The notes beneath the pieces are model-generated. The model saw nothing but the letters and a program-made list of their open reading frames with translations, was not told the origin of the DNA and searched no databases. A stretch of DNA of 64,000 nt from CAYZHM01 sp964478225. Lineage in GTDB: Bacteria > Pseudomonadota > Alphaproteobacteria > Micavibrionales > Micavibrionaceae. The DNA is taken from assembly GCA_964478225.1 (NCBI GenBank), contig CAYZHM010000001.1, positions 62,001 to 126,000 on the forward strand, read 5' to 3'. Both the position numbers and the translations under genes were made by a program. This document shows positions 15,057 to 23,484 of this stretch, piece by piece (within the stretch, counting starts at the first letter, position 1; every line of letters begins with the position of its first letter).

Positions 15057-16409
15057 ATGTCTGATCTTCATCATAATTTTAACCGCTGGGCGCCTGGGGA
15101 TGAATATTCCCATTTGGCACAAAACTATGCGCCTTTGGATCTTAATATATCCTACGGTGAAGGGCCTCATCTTGTGTCACAGGATGGGGTTGTTTATGCC
15201 GATTTTATTGGCGGCTATGGCGCCGTTCAGTTCGGACATAGACATCCAAAAATCGTTGCAGCTATGCAGCAGCAAATTTCTAGCCAGCCTTATATTTCCG
15301 CAATATTAAAAGACGTAGGGCCAGGTGATACAATTAATCATCAAATTAAGCCGGGGGGGCTTGATCTTACAACGCGGCGTTTTACCACCCCTATTTTGGG
15401 AGAGTTCTCACGAAAGCTTGCAGAGTTCAGCCGCATCCCTGATGCGGTTGTGTTGCCCAAGAACGGCGGCGGCGAAATTTTTGAAACGGCCGTTAAAGCC
15501 TTGCGTGCGCATGGTGTACGCAATCGCGGCATTCCGAATAATGAAGGCGTGATTATTGTTTTTGAACATTGTTTTCATGGCCGTACAAGTTGCGCGGTGG
15601 CAGCGTCATCTGATCCCGGTGTTAAGCGTGATTTTGGACCATTTCCTCATGGCTTTGTAAGCGTTCCTTACAATGATATTCCTGCTCTTAAACGTGTTAT
15701 GGAGCAGCACAAAGGGCGCATCTCTGGTGTGATGGTTGAGCCTGTGCAAGGGGAAGCCGGCGTTATTATTCCAAGTGATGACTTTTTGCCTGCAGTTCAA
15801 CAACTTTGCCGTGATCACAATACGATTTTGTGTCTTGATGAAATCCAAAGTGGTTGGGGCCGAACAGGAAAAAGATGGGCGTGGGAGCATTTCCTTGAAA
15901 CTCCTCCTGATATGATTCTTACGGCTAAGGCCATTGGTGCTGGTTTGGTCGCCTCGTCAGCATGTATAGGCCGCCGCGATATCATGGATATCTTTGATGC
16001 GGGAAGCGATGGTGCCACGATGAGCGGAAGCGCTTTGACTTGCGCTGTCGGTCTGGCCGCCATGGAAGTTTTAGAAGAAGAAAATCTTTGCGCACAAAGC
16101 GCTTTGATTGGCGAACGCATGTCTTCAGGCCTGAGCCTCGTACTGAACAGTCCGATTGTTCATGATGTACGTGTGTTAGGAGCCTGGGGCGCTGTCGAAG
16201 TGGAAAGTGAAGAGATGGCCGAGGCTATTTCCAATTACCTGGTAACAGAAAAGTATATTGTGTGCACGTCAGCTCACCAGGCGATCCGTTTGTCTCCTCC
16301 GCTGAATACGCCGTTAAAACACGTGAACTATGTTGTAGGCAGTATTATTGGGGCTATTGAAAAGTTTGAGAACAATCCTCAAATGGTACACAACTTTACG
16401 CTAGGATAA
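15057..16409 (+). CDS. Class III PLP aminotransferase, ornithine aminotransferase-like
   Basis: This 450-aa fold type I PLP enzyme most resembles ornithine:2-oxoacid aminotransferase. The N-terminal YADFIGGYGAVQFGHRHPKI corresponds to the OAT block. Cofactor residues include DEIQSGWGRTG (Asp261) and the Schiff-base Lys291 in ILTAKAIGAG. HCFHGRT and MVEPVQGEAG are class III motifs. Compared with OAT there is an extra segment of roughly 20 residues at about 80-100 (KDVGPGDTIN) and an altered phosphate-binding segment, LPKNGGGEIFETA. Substrate is therefore uncertain. It stands alone, with no arginine or proline genes beside it, and its end overlaps the next gene convergently. Confidence 0.85.
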   Translation: MSDLHHNFNRWAPGDEYSHLAQNYAPLDLNISYGEGPHLVSQDGVVYADFIGGYGAVQFGHRHPKIVAAMQQQISSQPYISAILKDVGPGDTINHQIKPGGLDLTTRRFTTPILGEFSRKLAEFSRIPDAVVLPKNGGGEIFETAVKALRAHGVRNRGIPNNEGVIIVFEHCFHGRTSCAVAASSDPGVKRDFGPFPHGFVSVPYNDIPALKRVMEQHKGRISGVMVEPVQGEAGVIIPSDDFLPAVQQLCRDHNTILCLDEIQSGWGRTGKRWAWEHFLETPPDMILTAKAIGAGLVASSACIGRRDIMDIFDAGSDGATMSGSALTCAVGLAAMEVLEEENLCAQSALIGERMSSGLSLVLNSPIVHDVRVLGAWGAVEVESEEMAEAISNYLVTEKYIVCTSAHQAIRLSPPLNTPLKHVNYVVGSIIGAIEKFENNPQMVHNFTLG

Positions 16410-16649
16410 GAACTGCATTTCTGGTTCTTTGTATTCTAAAACTAGCTCCTCGTTGTCTTGATATTCGATAATGGTCATTTCGGTTGGCCATCGTGCAAGG
16501 CTGTGCGCCCCTTCGATCATTGCCCATGCTCCAAAAAATAGACCTTGTAATCCTTGTTCTTGCGAAAAAAAGCTGCCTGACAATCCCATCAGGCTTGAAA
16601 ATGACACAATATCGCACGTCATCTGACAAAAGTGGCTACTCAGTTTCAT
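16401..16649 (-). CDS. Hypothetical protein, last gene of the zapA transcript
   Basis: This 82-aa ORF has a moderately hydrophobic first half (SLMGLSGSFFSQEQGLQGLFFGAW) and an acidic C-terminal half (MTIIEYQDNEELVLEYKE). It starts 15 bases after the preceding ORF on the same strand. Its 3' end overlaps the aminotransferase by nine bases. No family is recognised. Competing frames here are less protein-like. Confidence 0.5.
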   Translation of the reverse strand: MKLSSHFCQMTCDIVSFSSLMGLSGSFFSQEQGLQGLFFGAWAMIEGAHSLARWPTEMTIIEYQDNEELVLEYKEPEMQFLS

Positions 16650-16664
16650 TTTTTTACGGCGCTT

Positions 16665-16937
16665 CTAAGGAGAGCTAACTCTAAAGGGCATCACTTTTAG
16701 GGCGTCTTCAGCTGAAGGCCATGAGTTTGGCATAGCTACGTGCAAAGCATTAGCAAAAGCATAGTTCAGATGAGAGTTGCCATCGTTTTTTTGGAGAAAA
16801 CACAGTGCTGGAGTGGATTGGAGTACTTTTGGCACTATTCCAGCGGGAACCGCTCCACAGACATTAAAGACAAACTCAAGAAATTCATTGGTTTCATCAG
16901 GATAGCAATCAATTATGCTTTGACCGACAACAGGCAT
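16665..16937 (-). CDS. Hypothetical protein directly downstream of zapA
   Basis: This 90-aa protein begins MPVVGQSIIDCYPDETNEFL one base after the zapA stop, with AGGGGG as ribosome site inside the end of zapA. It has four cysteines and no export signal. A longer reading in the same frame would start inside zapA, but the ATG at 16937 has the better site. Function unknown. It separates zapA from the 6S/cyclo-ligase region. Confidence 0.6.
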   Translation of the reverse strand: MPVVGQSIIDCYPDETNEFLEFVFNVCGAVPAGIVPKVLQSTPALCFLQKNDGNSHLNYAFANALHVAMPNSWPSAEDALKVMPFRVSSP

Positions 16938-16938
16938 T

Positions 16939-17265
16939 TTAAGCCCCCTGCATCCGCTCAGCGATAGCGTTGATACGTTCAGCCAGCTTGTCGATCGCGC
17001 CGGCGATGGCCGCATCTTCTTCAGGCGGCAAAGCAGAGACAGGTGTTCCGGCTCCTTGCTGGTCGCGCAATTCAAAAATCTCGTCGGCCAGAAGGATCGT
17101 GGTTAGGACTAAAAGTTGCGAATCATTTGGGGCTGCTCCGGCGCGTGCCATTTCACGCATGCGCTGATCAACATATGCGGCAAGGTCGCGAACACGGCGT
17201 TCCTGCCCGTCATCGCAGGAAATGTTGTAGTTGCGTCCGTTTATACTCAGCGTGACTTCGCCCAT
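16939..17265 (-). CDS. zapA: Cell division protein ZapA
   Basis: ZapA binds and bundles FtsZ filaments at midcell. The 108-aa protein starts with the family block MGEVTLSINGRNYNISCDDGQE, has VRDLAAYVDQRMREM, and continues with the long helix LLVLTTILLADEIFELRDQQ that forms the coiled-coil dimer. Length is normal. It lies two bases after the small coiled-coil gene upstream, and in alphaproteobacteria this pair commonly precedes 6S RNA and the cyclo-ligase. Confidence 0.95.
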   Translation of the reverse strand: MGEVTLSINGRNYNISCDDGQERRVRDLAAYVDQRMREMARAGAAPNDSQLLVLTTILLADEIFELRDQQGAGTPVSALPPEEDAAIAGAIDKLAERINAIAERMQGA

Positions 17266-17267
17266 GT

Positions 17268-17471
17268 TTAGCCTTCTCCGAGCAAATTCTCGACGTTTTG
17301 AATGGCTTTGTCCAGTCTTTTAGCAACAATCTGGCCCGCGCCATTCGCGAACATGTCTTGTTGCTGGCCCGGGATGATTGCAAGCTTCGTTTCTTCCATG
17401 AGTTCAATGGCGGCTTCGAGGTTGCCTACGGACTCACCTAGTCTATTCAGAGATTTTTCGAGTTTTGACAC
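17268..17471 (-). CDS. Small coiled-coil protein upstream of zapA (DUF4164-like)
   Basis: This 67-aa, almost wholly helical protein starts with GTG at 17471, preceded by AGGG. A longer frame upstream has no ribosome site and an unlikely N-terminus. The sequence SKLEKSLNRLGESVGNLEAAIEL suggests a coiled coil. A gene of this type regularly precedes zapA in alphaproteobacteria and is annotated DUF4164; that link is from context and layout. Confidence 0.75.
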   Translation of the reverse strand: MSKLEKSLNRLGESVGNLEAAIELMEETKLAIIPGQQQDMFANGAGQIVAKRLDKAIQNVENLLGEG

Positions 17472-17668
17472 GAATCTTGCCCTTTCAAACGCGATTTTGA
17501 TGATAACAAGATGTTTGATTAGCAATTTATATAAGAAAGCGTCAAGCGTTCGTTTCACATTCCGGTGGTTTAAACACAATAAAATGTCGAGGGGCGCTTG
17601 ACCAAACGCCTTTGGCGCGGCATGTTACGGGCACGCGTTCATTAACTTATTTACAGGATTTTTTTTAC

Positions 17669-19666
17669 ATGTCCTTTCCAGCCTCTTCCCCTGACACAGC
17701 AACAGACAAGAATTTGAGGGATATGGCGAACTGTATTCGTGCGTTAGCGATGGATGCGGTTGAGAAAGCCAACTCTGGCCACCCCGGGATGCCGATGGGC
17801 ATGGCGGACGTTGCAACCGTTCTTTATTCCAAGTTTCTTAAGTTTGATCCCAAAAATCCTGAGTGGCCGGACAGAGACAGATTTATTCTTTCCGCCGGAC
17901 ATGGGTCGATGCTGCTTTATGCGTTGAATTACCTGACCGGGTATGAAGCGATTACACTCGAACAAATTAAAAACTTCCGTCAGCTCGGCGCTATCACCGC
18001 AGGACATCCTGAATATGAACCACATGCCGGGATTGAAACCACGACAGGGCCTTTGGGGCAAGGTATCGCGACTGCCGTCGGGATGGCTTTGGCAGAACGA
18101 ATTTTAAATGCGCGCTTTGGCGATGATCTTGTCAGCCATCATACCTATGTCATTGCCGGCGATGGTTGTATGCAAGAAGGGGTTTCACATGAGGCGGCTT
18201 CGTTGGCAGGACATTTGGGTCTTGATCGCCTGATCGTCCTTTATGATGATAATGGGATTTCAATTGATGGCCCCACATCCCTCTCTTTCACAGACGATAC
18301 GCCGAAGCGTTTTGAAGCGTACGGGTGGGACGTACAGAGCATAGACGGCCATAATTTTGATGCGATCGAAGCGGCGATTGGTAAAGCGCAGAGCAGCAAT
18401 AAGCCTTCATTGATTTGTTGCAAAACGCATATTGGTTATGGCGCCCCCACGAAGCAAGATAGTGCAAACTCCCATGGTTCGCCTCTTGGGGCTGAGGAAA
18501 TTAAAGGAGCACGGGCGTTTCACAACTGGCCGCATGAGCCCTTTGTTATTCCAGACGATCTTCTTAAAAGCTGGCGCGAAATCAGCGAGAATAGCGCACT
18601 GGAATTCGATAACTGGACGGACAGGCTCAGCGGCTCAAAAGACAAAGCGGCGTTTGAAAAGGCCTTGAACGGCGATGTGTCGAAAGATATTGCCCCGATT
18701 ATTCAGAAGCTCAAAGAGAGCTTTGCATCTGAGAAACCCAAGATGGCAACACGGGCAACGTCCGGCAAAGTTTTGGATGCCCTGGTTCCGGCGTTGGCCG
18801 AACTTGTCGGAGGCTCCGCTGATTTAACTGGGTCGGTAAACACAAAATCCAGCAACAAAATTGTCAATAAAGACGACTATAACGGACAGTATATTTACTA
18901 CGGAGTGCGCGAGCACGGTATGGCGGCTTGCATGAACGGGATGGCACAACACGGCGGAGTTATTCCCTATTCCGGGACATTCATGGTATTTACCGATTAT
19001 TGCCGTCCGTCCATTCGTCTTTCTGCACTCATGCAACAGCGTGTGATTTATGTGATGACGCATGACTCGATTGGTCTTGGGGAAGACGGGCCGACGCACC
19101 AACCTGTGGAGCATCTCGCATCGCTTCGTGCCATGCCGAATTTGAATGTGTTCCGTCCGTGCGATGGGGTTGAGACGGCGGAAGCCTGGGAAGTTGCTTT
19201 AAACTCTCCAAAGACCCCTTCTATCCTTTCTTTGACAAGACAAGGAGTTCCGACTTTCTGTGAGGCGCGGAAAGAAAACATGGTCGCGCGCGGCGCTTAT
19301 ATTTTGAAAGATTGCGGCAATGAACCTGATGTGACGATTTATGCAACAGGTTCCGAAGTTGAAATCGCGATGAAGGCGGCAAGCATGATTGATGCGAAGG
19401 TGCGTGTTGTTTCCGTTCCTTGCCTTGATCTGTTCTGGCAGCAAGATGATAACTATATTTACAGCATCGCTTGCAACAAGAGTGTCAAAGTCGTGATTGA
19501 GGCGGGCGTACGCCAGGGGTGGGAGCGCCTGACGGGTGGTACGGACATATTCTTTGGCATGAATTCCTTCGGCGCCAGCGCCCCTGCTCCAGAACTCTAC
19601 AAGCATTTCGGGATTACGGCCGAGGCTGTAGTCGAAGCGGTTAAGAAGAGATTGGAGAATAAATAA
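17669..19666 (+). CDS. tkt: Transketolase
   Basis: Transketolase moves two-carbon units between sugar phosphates in the pentose phosphate pathway, using thiamine diphosphate. The 665-aa reading from ATG 17669 matches the usual length; the frame is open 19 codons further upstream, but that part is not conserved in type. Motifs: SGHPGMPMGMAD near the N-terminus, the ThDP-binding GDGCMQEGVSHEA, YDDNGISIDG, and the C-terminal EDGPTHQPVEHLASLR. The stop abuts the gap start, so the two genes form one unit. Confidence 0.97.
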   Translation: MSFPASSPDTATDKNLRDMANCIRALAMDAVEKANSGHPGMPMGMADVATVLYSKFLKFDPKNPEWPDRDRFILSAGHGSMLLYALNYLTGYEAITLEQIKNFRQLGAITAGHPEYEPHAGIETTTGPLGQGIATAVGMALAERILNARFGDDLVSHHTYVIAGDGCMQEGVSHEAASLAGHLGLDRLIVLYDDNGISIDGPTSLSFTDDTPKRFEAYGWDVQSIDGHNFDAIEAAIGKAQSSNKPSLICCKTHIGYGAPTKQDSANSHGSPLGAEEIKGARAFHNWPHEPFVIPDDLLKSWREISENSALEFDNWTDRLSGSKDKAAFEKALNGDVSKDIAPIIQKLKESFASEKPKMATRATSGKVLDALVPALAELVGGSADLTGSVNTKSSNKIVNKDDYNGQYIYYGVREHGMAACMNGMAQHGGVIPYSGTFMVFTDYCRPSIRLSALMQQRVIYVMTHDSIGLGEDGPTHQPVEHLASLRAMPNLNVFRPCDGVETAEAWEVALNSPKTPSILSLTRQGVPTFCEARKENMVARGAYILKDCGNEPDVTIYATGSEVEIAMKAASMIDAKVRVVSVPCLDLFWQQDDNYIYSIACNKSVKVVIEAGVRQGWERLTGGTDIFFGMNSFGASAPAPELYKHFGITAEAVVEAVKKRLENK

Positions 19667-20674
19667 ATGACATTACGCATTGGAATTAACGGATTTGGAC
19701 GCATAGGCCGCTTGGTGACGCGGGCGATTTTTGAATCAAAACGCACGGATATTGAGCTGGCGGCGATCAATGATCCCGGTGGAAATTTCTTTCCTTTGCT
19801 TAAGTATGACTCCAATTATGGCCCTGCCAGTTTCGATGTGGTGCGCGAAAGTGATGATTGGCTGGTTATCGGCGGCAAGCGCGTTCACCGTTTCCGCAGC
19901 CGTGATGTTTCCGAGCTGCATTGGGACCGTGAAGGTGTCGATATTGTTTTGGAATGTACGGGCAAATTTAATGACCGCGAAGGCGCGATGCAGCACATTA
20001 GCCAGGGTGCGAAGAAAGTTTTGATTTCTGCGCCGGCGTCCGGCGAGGATTTAACCGTGGTGTACGGGGTGAATTCCGATCTTTTGAAGAGAGAGCACAC
20101 AATCGTTTCCAATGGATCGTGCACAACAAACTGCCTTGCGCCGGTTGTCTATGCGATCAATAACGAGATTGGTATCGAAAAAGGTTTTATGACGACGGTT
20201 CATGCCTATACTGGCGATCAGAATATCGTGGACTCCTCCCATAAAGATCCTTACCGCGCACGCGCGGCTGCTTCTAATATTGTTCCTACTTCGACCGGTG
20301 CGGCGAAAGCCATCGGCAAAGTTTTGCCTGAGCTTGAAGGAAAACTGGATGGTGTATCTGTCCGCGTTCCCGTTCCTGTTGTTTCGATGATTGATTTGAA
20401 GTTTTTGGCCTCAAGATCAGTGACAGAGAAAGATGTGAATGATGCGGTTTCGAAATATGCGAATGGGCCTTTGAAGGGCATTCTTGGCGCTTATGACGAG
20501 CCTTTGGTTTCTGGTGATTTCCGTCACAACCCTCATTCTGCGATGTTCTCTCTGGCCGGAACGAAAGTCTTGCAGGATGATTTCGTGCGCGTCATGGCCT
20601 GGTATGACAATGAGTGGGCGTTTTCCTGCCGCATGATTGATACGGCGCTGAAGATGCATGCTGTGGGGTATTGA
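19667..20674 (+). CDS. gap: Glyceraldehyde-3-phosphate dehydrogenase
   Basis: GAPDH oxidises glyceraldehyde-3-phosphate to 1,3-bisphosphoglycerate with NAD(P). The 335-aa protein has the dinucleotide motif GINGFGRIGR (6-15), the catalytic Cys152 in SNGSCTTNC and His179 in TTVHAYTGDQN. NIVPTSTGAAKA and WYDNEWAFSCRM complete the family pattern. It begins immediately after the tkt stop. In many alphaproteobacteria pgk follows; here it does not, and a small opposite-strand gene abuts the stop. Confidence 0.98.
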   Translation: MTLRIGINGFGRIGRLVTRAIFESKRTDIELAAINDPGGNFFPLLKYDSNYGPASFDVVRESDDWLVIGGKRVHRFRSRDVSELHWDREGVDIVLECTGKFNDREGAMQHISQGAKKVLISAPASGEDLTVVYGVNSDLLKREHTIVSNGSCTTNCLAPVVYAINNEIGIEKGFMTTVHAYTGDQNIVDSSHKDPYRARAAASNIVPTSTGAAKAIGKVLPELEGKLDGVSVRVPVPVVSMIDLKFLASRSVTEKDVNDAVSKYANGPLKGILGAYDEPLVSGDFRHNPHSAMFSLAGTKVLQDDFVRVMAWYDNEWAFSCRMIDTALKMHAVGY

Positions 20675-20896
20675 TTAGGAAAGAGACAGCGTCAATAGCG
20701 CTTCTTTAACTTCTGCCCTGTTTTCCAATGGGATGCCCGTTGCAAATTCATATCGCATCTTTAGCGTAGCAGCAGCTTGATCAAATCCGCGATTAGCAAG
20801 GTCTTCAGAGCAAAAAGCCAAGCCTTCATAATAATTCGCCCGCGCAAAGCAAAGCGCAGGCTCCGTGACTTTCGATACATTATTCAAATCTATCAT
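20675..20896 (-). CDS. Hypothetical small protein
   Basis: This 73-aa cytoplasmic helical protein has a good AGGAG ribosome site nine bases before its ATG. It contains LCFARANYYEGLAFCSEDLANRG-like helices with two cysteines, and ends ALLTLSLS. Its stop directly abuts the end of gap in convergent orientation. No family recognised. Confidence 0.7.
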   Translation of the reverse strand: MIDLNNVSKVTEPALCFARANYYEGLAFCSEDLANRGFDQAAATLKMRYEFATGIPLENRAEVKEALLTLSLS

Positions 20897-21002
20897 AATT
20901 TTGCTCCTATTCTTTCAATTTATATGTAGCTGCTAGAAAGACATAACGCAAGATTTTCCGCTTTTCCTTGTAAAAACAGCCCTGTTTTTGGTATGATGCG
21001 TT

Positions 21003-21587
21003 ATGTCCAAAAATGTGGCAAAAATACGCGGTTCCGCGAACAAAGCGATGACGACTCCGGCGCAGAAGGGTTGTTCTGTGCTGGATCACGTTGTGGATGC
21101 GCTGGCTTACTATTCCTCTTCCTCAATCCGCCGGGCGATTGTTCTGGTGGACATTGACCAGCACGAAGGAACGACTCAATCGGAAATTATGGACCGTATG
21201 GAGATCGGGAAATCCGCTCTGAACCGTGATATTGACTGGATGTTCAATAATGGCTGTATCCGCCGCCATGAAGCCAGTAATGATGGCCGGAAAATCAAGC
21301 TGCGGGTGTCGGATTATTCGAAACAAGGGCTTTATGCGGCCCTCGATTACTTTGAAGGCAACCACGAAAGTTTGAAAAATTTTCTGGAAGGTTATATAAC
21401 GATTATAGGAGACGACAAGGCGACTTTGCGCGAGGCCAAGATCCTCGCAACCTTGCATTTGAAAAAGGGTGCTACGCGCCAGGAAATTGTTCAAAACCTG
21501 TATAAAGGCTCGCCCGCAACGGAGAGTCGTGCTATATTAAAGCTTATTGAGGAAGGTTTGGTTACCGAAGATGAATCCGCGATTTAA
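21003..21587 (+). CDS. Winged-helix DNA-binding protein, two tandem MarR-like domains
   Basis: This 194-aa protein contains two winged-helix-like units. The first (about 38-105) has HEGTTQSEIMDRMEIGKSAL then NRDIDWMFNNGCIRRHE; the second (about 138-194) has LKKGATRQEIVQNLYKG then SRAILKLIEEGLVTED. The N-terminus is basic. This pattern fits a MarR-type transcription factor with a duplicated DNA-reading domain. It lies between gap and the aldolase gene, so a role in sugar metabolism control is possible but unproven. Confidence 0.75.
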   Translation: MSKNVAKIRGSANKAMTTPAQKGCSVLDHVVDALAYYSSSSIRRAIVLVDIDQHEGTTQSEIMDRMEIGKSALNRDIDWMFNNGCIRRHEASNDGRKIKLRVSDYSKQGLYAALDYFEGNHESLKNFLEGYITIIGDDKATLREAKILATLHLKKGATRQEIVQNLYKGSPATESRAILKLIEEGLVTEDESAI

Positions 21588-21744
21588 GGCAGCAGCAGAC
21601 ATTGACAGCCAAATTGCACGGTTGAATGCCGGTATTGGCAATAATGTTATTGCCTTCCCTGCCTTGCGCGCCAATTTCGGGGCGGCCGCCGTTTCCTTTG
21701 CGCAGCCTGTTGAATTCAAGTTTGCCGAACATAATCACAACTAA
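21571..21744 (+). CDS. Short ORF overlapping the end of the winged-helix gene
   Basis: This 57-aa ORF starts at ATG 21571 inside the last codons of the winged-helix gene (17-base overlap) in another frame. Its sequence (NPRFKAAADIDSQIARLNAG, ending EFKFAEHNHN) is hydrophilic with a short helix. A GAGGAAGG run lies about 14 bases upstream, which is distant for a ribosome site. Translation may be coupled. No family; the call is tentative. Confidence 0.45.
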   Translation: MNPRFKAAADIDSQIARLNAGIGNNVIAFPALRANFGAAAVSFAQPVEFKFAEHNHN

Positions 21745-21814
21745 TTATCCCCTTGTCATCCGCTGAAACCTTGGCTATACAAGGCTGTAACCTTATCACT
21801 TAAGGAGATTCTCT

Positions 21815-22768
21815 ATGGCCCTAGCAGCAGTAAAAAGCGGAACAGCACCTATGAACGATACAATCAAAAACATCTTGAAGAATTACGAGAATGAAAATGC
21901 CGGGGTTAAAGGCAATTTGTACCGCATTTTGAATACTGGAAAACTGGCCGGGACTGGCCGCATGGTCATTCTGCCGGTTGATCAGGGTTTTGAGCATGGC
22001 CCTGCCCGCTCGTTTAGTGTTAATCCTGACGCCTATGATCCGCATTACCATTATCAACTAGCGATTGATTCAGGTTGTAACGCCTATGCCGCGCCTTTGG
22101 GAGCCTTGCAGGCGGGCGCAGACACCTTCGCCGGGCAGGTTCCTACTATCCTGAAGTATAATTCCTCCAATTCTCTCGCGTCCGACAATGATGACCATGA
22201 TCAGGCGATTACGGGTTCTATTCAGGATGCGCTGGAGCTTGGATGCAGCGCAGTTGGTTTTACGATTTATCCCGGCTCGGACAACCAGTTTGAGTTGATG
22301 GAAGAAGTCCGGGAAATGATCAGCGAGGCGAAATCTGTTGGGATTGCTTCGGTTGTGTGGTCCTACATCCGCGGTGCTGGTGTGTCCAAAGAAGGCGAAA
22401 CGGCGATTGATACGATTGCTTACGGGGCGCATATGGCCGCCTTGCTTGGCGCGCATATTATCAAGGTGAAGCTTCCGACGGCCCATATCGAGCAAAAAGA
22501 AGCGAAAAAAGCCTTTGAAGAAAGCAAGATTCCCATCGCAACGCAGGCGGACCGCGTGCGTGAAGTGGTTCGCTCCTGCTTTAATGGACGCCGCCTTGTT
22601 GTTTTCTCTGGCGGGGCGACAAAAGGCGAAGATTCCGTTTATCAGGATGCGAAAGATATCCATGCCGGGGGCGGGAATGGTTCGATCATTGGCCGCAATT
22701 CTTTCCAACGTAACCGGAAAGATGCTTTGGCAATGCTTGATAAAATCATGGGCATATACACCGCTTAA
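21815..22768 (+). CDS. fba: Class I fructose-bisphosphate aldolase (FbaB/DhnA type)
   Basis: This enzyme cleaves fructose-1,6-bisphosphate by a Schiff-base mechanism. The 317-aa protein has the DhnA-family features: ILPVDQGFEHGPARSF, CNAYAAPLGALQAGA, the IIKVKLPT strand carrying the candidate Schiff-base lysine, and the phosphate-binding RRLVVFSGGATKGED and GGNGSIIGRNSFQR. AAGGAGA precedes ATG 21815 at proper spacing, so that start is chosen over the later ATG. It completes a tkt-gap-fba carbohydrate cluster. Confidence 0.95.
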   Translation: MALAAVKSGTAPMNDTIKNILKNYENENAGVKGNLYRILNTGKLAGTGRMVILPVDQGFEHGPARSFSVNPDAYDPHYHYQLAIDSGCNAYAAPLGALQAGADTFAGQVPTILKYNSSNSLASDNDDHDQAITGSIQDALELGCSAVGFTIYPGSDNQFELMEEVREMISEAKSVGIASVVWSYIRGAGVSKEGETAIDTIAYGAHMAALLGAHIIKVKLPTAHIEQKEAKKAFEESKIPIATQADRVREVVRSCFNGRRLVVFSGGATKGEDSVYQDAKDIHAGGGNGSIIGRNSFQRNRKDALAMLDKIMGIYTA

Positions 22769-22772
22769 ATTC

Positions 22773-22817
22773 TTGACTGTTAACAAATTAACTTTTATGT
22801 TACGAAAAATTGTAACA
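22773..22817 (+). promoter_or_regulatory. Sigma70-type promoter with adjoining inverted repeat
   Basis: TTGACT (22773-22778) and TATGTT (22796-22801) are spaced by 17 bases. TGTTAC (22798-22803) and GTAACA (22812-22817) form a 6-8-6 inverted repeat that starts inside the -10 box and covers the likely transcription start. It could be an operator. It serves the exported-protein gene at 22832. Confidence 0.5.
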
Positions 22818-22831
22818 AAGAGGGTTTGTTC

Positions 22832-23407
22832 ATGCATAAATCAGGACGTGTTCTAGTAAGTTTGTTCTTGTCTGCTTCTGCTTTTGTTCAAAATGCTCGC
22901 GGCGAAGAGCCTGCAGTTGTCGATACAAACAACAGTAAAGTTGTATCATTTGAGGAATGGGCTGATTATTCCATTCATCAAGGCGACCCTAAAGAAAAGT
23001 ATGAAAAAGTTACCTCTGAGCTCACACCGGAAGAGCTTGCGCGGAAAGCTCTTTTGATTGGGAAGGCTGATGCTAAAGACCCCGTCAAACTCTATTACGT
23101 TTTTGCGGAACGCCCGGGAACGGACACGCACGCCATTCTTGTGAAAGAGGACATTCCTGATGAAGCGATCGAAAAAAGCCCCTCCAAGCTTGTTTCGCCT
23201 TTTCTTGAAAAGGTCCTTAAAAGTGAAGCGCTGGCGAGCCTTAACGACAATACTGCCGGGATGATTTTCAACAAAGTTGCGTCTTCCGCCTATATTTTTG
23301 CTAAAAATCCGGAAGAAGCCATGGCGGCCCATCAATTGACGGTAGTTTCCGACACTTACAAAAAGATGGGACAGAAAAAAGCGCCAGACGGCCCGCAGCC
23401 GAATTGA
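22832..23407 (+). CDS. Exported hypothetical protein
   Basis: This 191-aa protein has a signal peptide (hydrophobic LVSLFLSASAFV, cleavage near NARG-EE at about residue 25). The mature part is mixed helix and strand, rich in Lys, Glu and Asp, with SFEEWADYSIHQGDP and ELTPEELARKALLIG segments and a Lys/Pro tail. ATG 22832 follows GAGGG. It has its own promoter with an inverted repeat. No family recognised. Confidence 0.75.
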   Translation: MHKSGRVLVSLFLSASAFVQNARGEEPAVVDTNNSKVVSFEEWADYSIHQGDPKEKYEKVTSELTPEELARKALLIGKADAKDPVKLYYVFAERPGTDTHAILVKEDIPDEAIEKSPSKLVSPFLEKVLKSEALASLNDNTAGMIFNKVASSAYIFAKNPEEAMAAHQLTVVSDTYKKMGQKKAPDGPQPN

Positions 23408-23430
23408 GGCTTTAAAAAAATAAATTTCTT

Positions 23431-23459
23431 TTGACATATCGGTTTGATTGTATTAGAAA
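23431..23459 (+). promoter_or_regulatory. Putative sigma70 promoter
   Basis: A perfect TTGACA (23431-23436) is followed after 17 bases by TAGAAA (23454-23459), which is a weak -10. It precedes the ORF at 23485 with a short leader. Confidence 0.45.
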
Positions 23460-23484
23460 TTCCGTCTTTTGACGGAGAACAATC

